Positions 56,127-64,000 of a stretch of 64,000 nt of DNA are shown piece by piece; the first letter of the stretch is position 1; the number at the start of each line of letters is the position of its first letter. The DNA comes from Baylisascaris procyonis (Eukaryota > Nematoda > Chromadorea > Rhabditida > Ascarididae): the NCBI GenBank assembly GCA_037389465.1, contig JAZARR010000174.1:124001-188000 (forward strand). The letters run 5' to 3'. The translations under genes were made by a program, and so were the position numbers. Under the pieces are notes generated by a model. It saw only the letters and a list, made by a program, of their open reading frames with translations. It was not told the origin of the DNA and did no database searches.

Positions 56127-59057
56127 GGTTCTTCTCGAGGAAACCTTTCGCCATCTTCCTGAACTTCTCGTCTGAAAAATTTATACTTACTTATGCAATT
56201 GATCGCACATATTTTGAATATTTTTTCCGTTCTTTTAAAGTTTTATTTACTATATGATGCGAGTAAAGGCGAATGTGAGAAGAATAATGTTTCCATGTGA
56301 TCCTGACTCAAATATAGTTGCAACCGTTGGAGAAGGGAAATTTGCAACCAAGAAAATCCTCATTAAATCTAGACAATGCTTTTTTGCAGGTGCTAGGTAT
56401 GGCTAAGAAAGAATAAATTTTTATTTACGAAAAATGAAGGTATTTACTGCTCAAAATGTGGTAATCCAACCGAAAAATTAAACTTCGAAAGCGCATCACT
56501 ATCTGATGGAAATAAATTAAAAAAATGTTTTGCTTTACTAACTTCATTGCTGATATACTAAATCTTCATGAAATAAACGCATCAAACCTATATAAATCGA
56601 ATTTTTATAGTATAAATTTTGCGGTAATATAATAAAAAGTAATTTCATAACAGAACTGCTTATTCGATCTCATATTAAATCATTTATTATGCAAATTACA
56701 TAGATTTTTCAATATGTTCTGAAATTTTGTGATCACATTTCTATGAAGCGAAATTTCACTAATGGAGAATATTATCTGCTTTTCAAGGTGTTCGAACCTA
56801 TAAGAAAAGACTCGCAGTGAATCAAAATGGCTGTCAGCTCATTATCGAAGATACTATAATTTCAAAGAGGGAAAAAGAGAGGGAGACAATGAGGAACGCA
56901 AATAAAAAAGACGATCATTAAGATGGGACTATTTATAAATCTACAGAAGGTATCGATCGATCACAGGTCATAGAGGTTATAGGTGGCTAGAGAGCTGCAT
57001 TTCAGAAATTATTTACATTGAGGAAAAACAAACTTTTGACGAGTTTCGTGATGTGAGGGAACGTTGTTTGCAGTTCTTGTTTTGTCGCTTCGGACAAGGT
57101 CTTGTATTTCTCGATAACCTCACGCACTGCTGTTTTCACCTTCTCGAGGTCAGGCTTATGACCTGGTTCAGGGCGAAGAGCTCTTGCTTTCGCTTCCACC
57201 TTGAAGCATCGTGAGAGTTGGCATGACCTTCTGAGTTCATTTAACAGCATACTTTTTATGGTTCTGTCGGACGGTCTTTATTCATGGTTGTGAAATAAGA
57301 ACTAGGGCATACGCCACAAATATAAGTAAATTTGAAATTCTTCTAGATGGTATTCATGACAAAACTGTACAAACTCTTATGCTTTGTTTTTGAGATGAAG
57401 TGACTCCTGAGTCTTCAGACTGCTGCTGTGGTGAAGATATGGATCATACTGCCTAAAAAAGAAAACGCTTCCTTCTCATACGGTATTTTTAAAAACAACT
57501 CCGTAAGTATATTTCTATTGAGTAAAAGCTTTCTGGGATGGTGTTCTGGTCCTGAAAGTTTTGATTTATGGTAACGAGGATTTCGATCTTGGATTCTTCC
57601 TCCTCTACGATGTCTGCTATTCCCTAAGCACGATGAGACATTACTTATCGTGCCTTGCTTACTATTGGGAAGAGCGAATGGGGCTAAAAGCTTATCGAAA
57701 TTACTCACTATAGTCTAGCAATCTTTCCACGAAAGCTTGAAAGTTCGCGCTAAGAGGCTTATCCTCTATGTTGACTGATATAAGTCAACTCAATAATATA
57801 AAAGCGATGCTAGCCAGTATCACTTATTCCATTCTATTCTATCGGTCTAGCACTCTGTTGTAACTATTAAGTAAATGTCCTGATAAAAAATTTTCCCGCA
57901 AACGGAGGCGAACTCGCGATAACTCGATTATTGTTCCAATGTTCTACCGCTGAACTGATGCATGGATACCCACTATTTGCATGTGAACGATTATAGATGT
58001 GTTATTGTCAGTCATGAAACTTCTCAACAAACCTCTTCGACAAAAGCTTTCGCATCTGGTCCAAGACTATCGACCTTGCTCTTGACATAGTTGCGGACCT
58101 CAACCGCCTTGGCATGAAGCTTTTCGCTCTTTTCTTTCAACGCATTCAAAGCAGCATCTACATTCGGATATTGTGCATGATTCTCGGCAATTGAACGTAG
58201 AATTTGCTTATCTTCGGGCGTCAGATCCTTGTAGAAATTCTGTACTACTTCCGGCACGAACTCTGAATTGTTCCGATTACTTTATTAAATTTTTCTTTTA
58301 ATACAAATAATCTACATGCAAATTATTAGATTTGTCAGTAATGTAATATAATATAATGAATACGTACGAGCTGTTATTTCCACGTCACGGTGAAAAACGA
58401 GCAGAGAGCAAAGAGAACGAGTAAGCTCTGTGGAGAAAGAAATGTTGCACTTTTGGAACGAGTAAATTTCCGCATCAATTTTTCTTAAACATATCCAAAA
58501 TATATAAAAATATATAAAAATATGTAAAAATAATTTTACACAAACTATTCTTTATGCAATTGTTGAGTGTTATTAATCTCTTTGCAGTGACTTGTTCATA
58601 TTTATATAGTGGAATAAGAGAGTAAAGCTCTAGGTGACACTCACTCCGAAACATCACCGAAATCGAATTTCTTCAACTACATGGTGAATTCAATGAAAAT
58701 ACCATATTCGATATTTATCCGAGGATTTAAAATTGTGAAAGAGATCCATATGTTGGCAATAACCGAATGAAATTGAGGTATTATATGAGAAAAAATTGTT
58801 ATTATTATATTCTTCTGCTAGACTAAAGAGCTCGAAATGTGAAGATAACGCTATTGCAGTAATGTGCCTGTCTCTAAATTGCATTAAAACAATTTGTTGA
58901 GTGTAATGGAAATTGAGTCATGATTTCATTGTTGAAAATGCGATATTATTATCGAGCAACCTTTATATTCTTCGGGAATACCGCTCATCGAGACTGGCAA
59001 CACGAACGCAAGCGAATATGCGATACATAGCGAAACTATAACGGCTGTGCGCAACAT
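56122..59057 (-). CDS. far: Fatty-acid- and retinol-binding (FAR) protein
   Basis: A small secreted helical carrier of fatty acids and retinol found only in nematodes, implicated in lipid uptake and, in parasites, host interaction. Exons 58961-59057, 58033-58262, 57034-57199 and 56122-56171 join in phase to 180 aa, the usual family size. Residues 1 to about 18 form a signal peptide (MLRTAVIVSLCIAYSLAF). The family pattern follows: IPEEYKEFVPE, NFYKDLTPEDK, DSLGPDAKAFVEE, ARALRPEPG.KPDL, EVIEKYKTLSE and FPHITKLVK. The last exon adds NEKFRKMAKGFLEKNQ and is placed by phase and acceptor (TTTTTCAG). Exon three could instead read on to a stop at 57002, which would replace the last exon. Its acceptor is unusual (CTTCAAG). 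A TTTCAG lies six bases before the ATG, suggesting trans-splicing. Confidence 0.88.
57896..57964 (-). pseudogene. tRNA-like relic
   Basis: In the second FAR intron, the minus strand reads CAGTTCAGCGGTAGAACAT, a good D-arm/A-box, then a partly paired anticodon stem with loop ACAATAA and a B-box-like GTTCGCCTCC. The T stem and acceptor stem do not pair and position 33 is C, so this is a degenerate tRNA copy or the head of an old SINE, not a working tRNA gene. Confidence 0.35.
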
Positions 59058-59063
59058 GTCCAC

Positions 59064-59070
59064 CTGAAAC
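59064..59070 (-). promoter_or_regulatory. Likely spliced-leader acceptor site of the FAR gene
   Basis: GTTTCAG ends six bases before the FAR start codon with T-rich sequence upstream and no exon recognised further up. In nematodes this placement is typical of SL1 trans-splicing. Confidence 0.5.
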
Positions 59071-59072
59071 CA

Positions 59073-61428
59073 ATTTAAGTCTTTCTTTTAAACAATACTT
59101 TCCTTTTGAACGTTCATCCGCTTGTCATAGCTTGCGAATAATTCAAAATATAATGAAAAGAGTGACAAGTAGATATCGTGACAAGTAGATATCAAGTCAT
59201 CGAGTCATTTGATAATTGTTATCTCAATAACACCATTAATTTTTTATTCTTCGCATTCGATGGATATTTTCAGCGACATTGTTTTACTTACTTTTTGAAC
59301 ATTTTTTAAAAAAATCTCAACAAAGTTAGAGAGAATCCATTCTTCTCTCTCAACTAATCGAAAAAATATGTGTAGATTTAATGGAAATTCGACTGATATT
59401 TCACTCATTTGGTTGAGATTTTATTATAAAAGAAATGGAGAAGTTTTCCCGAAGAGGTGGCAGGGAATGCACTTTTGCATCCTTCTCAAATGAACAAGGG
59501 CAACACTTTTACAAGTTGCTAACAAAAAGTAAAATATACAGAATAATGCCTTTCAAATTTTAATTGATGATCACACTGGTGATCCTACAAATCTTCTGCA
59601 AAAGTTCGCTTCTCTATTACCTGATCGGGTATAAAATGAGAATCTGCTAAGAACTAAATGAGCACGATTTTTAAAGTATTTCCAGAGTCATTTCGTTAGT
59701 TCTGAAGTTAATAAATTGACGTAAAATGTGGTGTAGGAGATAAACCTAAAACGCACATTATGCTTACCAAATCTCGTAGCTGTGGCTTATTATTTCCAGA
59801 ACTAAGGGTATCGGACACTTATAAATGCCCACATGTGAACAAGGGCCTTATTGCCATGCGCTTTTGCAAAGACGCATAACAATAAAAATATTGGTATTTC
59901 GCAAATTCTTTTGTGTGAAAGTATCATTTGTTGCCCAGATGGATTTATGAGATGGGCTAAGAGTACGAGCTTATGAATTTTGAATCAACTCTAAATTCCC
60001 CTCACCTAAATGTACTACAGGTTGAAAAACAATGAAAAGTTCTAAATATCAAAAATATTTTTTTATTTATTAAAATAAAGAAAGTCCACTCTCCTGCAAA
60101 GAAGAGATCATAGAGGATGTCAATCTGCTGAGTTTATGCGAAACATGAAGCTCCGGTATTAGAGAGGAAAAAATGATTGTAATTATTCGGCAACTAGTTA
60201 AAATAACTAAAAATAACTGAAGAAATAACTGTAAAACTGATCGTAATGCTCTCGATTTCACATTCTTTTCAAATAGCGTTCATTTCAACGATAACATTAG
60301 ATTATAAAAGCAAGCTGTTTGTGCTATCTACTAGAAGTACAAATGAAATTTAACAATAGACAAGCCTTATGAACAAAACGCGACAAAGAGTTCATTGATT
60401 CATCTACGTAAAGATCAAAAATTTGCAATTCATAAAGACGCTTAAACGTCTGCAGTTTCCCACTCTCTGTGTCTTCTCGTTGAATTCGTCTTAAAAGCAT
60501 CGAAAAAAATTATAACTCAATAAGTTAACAACATTGTTTTAAAATAGATTTTTGCCTCACCATATTTTTGGTTGAATTTCAATATTCCTGATTTCCATAT
60601 TATCCCATTCAAATGTTGCATCGTTAGCACATAGTTTAAGAAAGATTACAATAAGATTTTGAATTAATAATATTCTCAACGAACAAAAATATGTTACATT
60701 TGCTTTCTAATGTCAGACATACTGGATAACATAAATTTCCCATCAGACATTCTTTTTTTTTTCAATTTGTATGAAATTTTTTCTCAATATTCTTGAATTC
60801 TATGCTGTCTGCCAGACGATCATCCACCTATCTGTTTATTTCCACCATCATTTAGAACTGTTGTGTCCGGCATTTCTAATAGACACATAAAAATCAACAC
60901 ATTATTAGAGCTCTGATTCAAAAGACAGAAAAAGGGGAAAAAGGCATTCCCCTAACAAGAAAAAAGGAAAATAAGCTAGATTCTAGCTTCCAATGAAAAC
61001 AGCGGGTTCATATTTGAGCATTCCCGCAGCGTGAAAAATTCTAAGGATATAACTTAAACGTTAAAAGGTAATAGCAAAGATATGTTTAGGTTGCTTGGTT
61101 TTGTTGAAATTAGGTTTATCGAAGTGAAATTAGGCTACTTAGAGGGGACAAGAGATGAAGGGATGTTGGTATAAGTATAATTTTTCTAATCACAGTAAGT
61201 TATTAAACTAGTCTACATTTCTATAAATGTGGACTTCATTAGATTATATTGCCACACAATAGTGAGTTTACAGTTTTGCTAACCTGTTCTATTTTCATTA
61301 GAGAAATTAACCAATGAAATAAAGATCGAAAACTAATTCGGAATCGATAAGAATTACTTTAAGCATTACCGATATTGGCACACATCGATGAGTAGTGAAA
61401 AGTGAAGATAGGTCTCGATCTATTATGA
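59073..61428. other. Intergenic; nothing recognised
   Basis: Upstream region of the FAR gene, very AT-rich. A 16-base unit (GTGACAAGTAGATATC) is duplicated in tandem at about 59,161-59,192. No gene was modelled. Confidence 0.5.
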
Positions 61429-61767
61429 GATGAAATTGTTATCGGGCGAGACCACTATTTAAAGTGCAACAATTGTTGGTCATTTATTAACGGCAGCCGA
61501 CTGGTGCTCACTCACAATCGCTTAGATAAAACTTCAGCAAGTTTCTTTACATTTAGCTTACTAGCAGAGGAACAACGATACGAAGATCTGAAGCTCTTAA
61601 GCTTTAGGATTGAATTTGGACTGAACAACACCATTCTCCGAATCTACATTCCTGAAACGCTAACAACTGAGATAATGCAAATCAAAGTAATTCTTGTCGA
61701 TATTCATTTATGCGTCAAACTCGTAATATAAATTTCTTTTCAGTTTTATCGAAAAAAAATTAAATAA
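61429..61767 (+). CDS. 3' end of an unrecognised gene (two exons)
   Basis: A plus-strand frame open from 61429 reads 86 codons to a good donor (CAAATCAAA|GTAATT after 61686). A 57-bp intron of typical nematode size ends in TTTCTTTTCAG, and the next exon (61744-61767) adds FYRKKIK and stops in phase. The text has a CNNC motif near the start (HYLKCNNCWSF), then a mixed hydrophobic/charged region (EEQRYEDLKLLSFRIEFGL) ending TTEIMQIK. The upstream boundary is not defined and no ATG starts the frame, so at least one 5' exon is missing from the model. No family was recognised. Confidence 0.4.
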
Positions 61768-63794
61768 TGCACTAGCACTTTCTGAGCACACAAACGTTGT
61801 ACAAAAGATTCCCTCTTTTCTCGTCTCATTCGAACGATTTTTAAATAAAATGATATCGTTTAATGGCACTACTTTATCAGTACATACAAGAGCTCTAAAT
61901 AGTATTCATGAGGTAATTTACTAGTTCTTGCAAAGGTAAAGCAAATGGCACCATTTAATTCGAGCAACTTATATGAAAGAGGCTTTCATCGTAGAATGAT
62001 TGAATCCTAGAGGTCACTCAGTGACGGTCTATAATACTCACATCAAGATCCCATTTTCGCCCCCTTCCATCTAATAAAATTTCTTATCTATGATTTTCGC
62101 CGGTTTTGAAATGAGATTATCACATGAGCAAATACATACATAAATGCTTGCTTATATTTACAATTTTATAATATTTACAAATACATAAATATTTACAATT
62201 TGAACACAGTATAGTTTTATTTTTATGAGCTATATTGAGGTTGCGATTGAGTTCCGATTCTGAGTTCATTCCGTATTTTGAGTTCATATTCATGATGAGT
62301 TTTATACGTTCTGATGAAGCGATTATGTTGGTTGATTACAGTGTTATTTCTTTCACTAAAATCAATCGAGCAATTATTGAAACGATGATATCGAAGCAAT
62401 ATAGACGTTAAATTGTTATCAAGAAATGAGATGTTGCATTGTTGGAAGTGAATTTGAAAATGGTTATTATTCGTGAAATATTCTTGTAATCAGCCTCAAC
62501 TTAAGTTATTTCCATTTCATTGGAAGATCTTATTTTCAATAAATGAATTATCTCGGGAAAATAGATTTTTTTAACGCGAACTTATTTAACGAAGACGAAA
62601 TCAATTAATTTTTCAACTTATAAATAAAATAATATTGCAAAAGTTTGATAGTAATGCAATAATTCGGCCGCATCAGTCACATTACTGCGTTGGATCGACT
62701 TGCAAATCTGAAGGAAAAAAAGAAGAGATATTTGCTTCTCTTTGCATTTCGTCGGCGGGAGAAAATGTGTTCAATGTGCAGATAATAGATGTGGAGATGT
62801 AAAACAGCAAATTGCTGCAAGTGAAGAGAGCTATAAACTACGCTGATGGGACGAATAGATCGTTTAGCACTGAACAATTGGTACGGATCGAAGACTGAAC
62901 ATTATATAGATAGATGATGAAGAAAAAGAATCAAGGTGAAGCAAACGGAGAGGTGCAACTCATAGCAAACGGATAGGTATAAAGACGAGACCATTTCTTG
63001 AGATTGAGGCCGTTACAATGAGAGCAATAATTGCTGATAGTAAATTCGTTGTGCTTTTATGCAGTATTTAGAAGCGAATGGGTGGAGTGTTATGTAAAGT
63101 GAAACATTTGTCGGATCGTATTTTTTATTGCGACAGACAGACACATCGATGATCGCCACATCAAAGATTGCAGAGATAAACGTGAGAGCGATCGCTGAAA
63201 ACAATTCGATGTAACCTGAGCACATCGATATACAATCACATCATACCTTCATGCTCAATTTATTGCTCTCTAAGGGAATTTTATCCATATGGAAAACGGA
63301 AAAATAAAAATAAAAGCCTAAAATTAAATTCAATTACTAGGTAATTCCTATAGAATGAAAGAATATTTCAAACAACTTTTAATAGTTTGAAGCATATCAT
63401 TGGATTGTGGTTTTTTATTCAGGCAGCAAAAAATTATAGAGCATAGAGCATTTATCTTGTTATCGCCAATTTAGTTTTTACTCTACTCTTTTTTACTACC
63501 TCCTAGATCTTTTCTTAAATTTTCGAGTTTTCTCTTCTCTCCTATTTCCGCTTTATATTCTATGAAATTTATGAAGTAAATTCGATGGACTCTCTAAACT
63601 GTCAGCAAATTATTCTTGCAATTCGATGTATACACATCTATACATTATCCACAATTCTGAGGTTAAAAAATTCCCACAAATGTTTATTGCATCGAGAAAC
63701 AATGACTCCTCGAAAAGAGAACAATCGCACAAAAATATGAGTATAAAAAATTGAATTTTTTAGATAGTACGAGTAGTCTTTTTTTTTTAATTTT
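61768..63794. other. No confident gene
   Basis: Very AT-rich with A/T simple stretches (for example near 62,140-62,200). No exon could be supported. Confidence 0.5.
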
Positions 63795-63977
63795 ATGACT
63801 GAGGAAATTAAAGTAATTGAAAAGAGAGTGTCTAAAAAATATTTTCGAATTGATTCCGTTGCCGGTAAAGTTAAACTATTCGATGTAAACTTTTCGATGA
63901 TAATTTTATTCGAAAATGAATCGCCGTTTATGAATAAAGAAGACAAATGTCCAGACCATTTTGATATACATTCGTAA
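63795..63977 (+). CDS. Possible short ORF at the window edge, unrecognised
   Basis: A 60-codon ATG frame begins MTEEIKVIEKRVSKKYF and has a lysine/glutamate-rich, coding-like start. It has no clear splice acceptor upstream, and a longer minus-strand frame (63638-63988) overlaps it. It may be chance. Confidence 0.15.
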   Translation: MTEEIKVIEKRVSKKYFRIDSVAGKVKLFDVNFSMIILFENESPFMNKEDKCPDHFDIHS

Positions 63978-64000
63978 ATATGCAACAATCAATCTATCAC

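Noticed and set aside
1..64000. CRISPR arrays, rRNA genes, intact tRNA genes
   Set aside because: None seen. The only tRNA resemblance is the degenerate copy at 57,896-57,964, and the tandem repeats are microsatellites or coding minisatellites without spacer structure.

Overview
The window looks like a piece of an AT-rich nematode (roundworm) nuclear genome, most likely a chromadorean. The evidence is a complete nematode-restricted fatty-acid- and retinol-binding (FAR) protein gene, a divergent PP1-type phosphatase of the kind nematodes multiply, polypyrimidine-TTTCAG 3' splice sites (one sitting just before a start codon, as for spliced-leader trans-splicing), small exons in long introns, and an intact BEL/Pao LTR retrotransposon. 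Nothing bacterial or viral in organisation is present. All multi-exon models were built by hand from open frames, splice sites, codon phase and recalled family alignments.

Layout. 1-13.2 kb: no gene can be modelled with confidence, only a few candidate exons and a diverged internal duplication. 13.26-20.24 kb (minus): an eight-exon PP1-like Ser/Thr phosphatase (387 aa) with all metal and catalytic residues kept. 20.2-23.4 kb: intergenic. 23.36-34.46 kb (minus): an eleven-exon gene for a 907-aa protein with three copies of a FLYWCH-like zinc module (CxxC, 39 residues, HxC) alternating with two C2H2 fingers. Its introns hold a fossil exon, a 119-base hairpin and an (AT)n tract. 34.8-36.5 kb: a possible small membrane-protein gene and degenerate retroelement-like sequence.

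36.6-53.6 kb: three dispersed paralogues (plus, minus, minus) encode asparagine-rich low-complexity proteins. Each starts MAF, has a leucine-periodic half then a tryptophan-periodic half, and reads into a GTAAGY donor. All three share the same core promoter, with a TATATAA box 83-90 bases before the ATG. A 7,473-bp BEL/Pao element (43,111-50,583) lies between the second and third. Its 759-bp LTRs differ at one base, it has a 5-bp target duplication and an unbroken 1,984-codon Gag-Pol frame. 54.9-55.3 kb holds two short convergent candidate coding ends. 56.1-59.1 kb (minus) is the FAR gene (180 aa, four exons, signal peptide). 61.4-61.8 kb (plus) is the 3' end of an unrecognised gene with a 57-bp intron.

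The genes do not form an obvious pathway. The most unusual content is the Asn/Leu/Trp-rich family with its shared promoter and the triplicated zinc-module gene.
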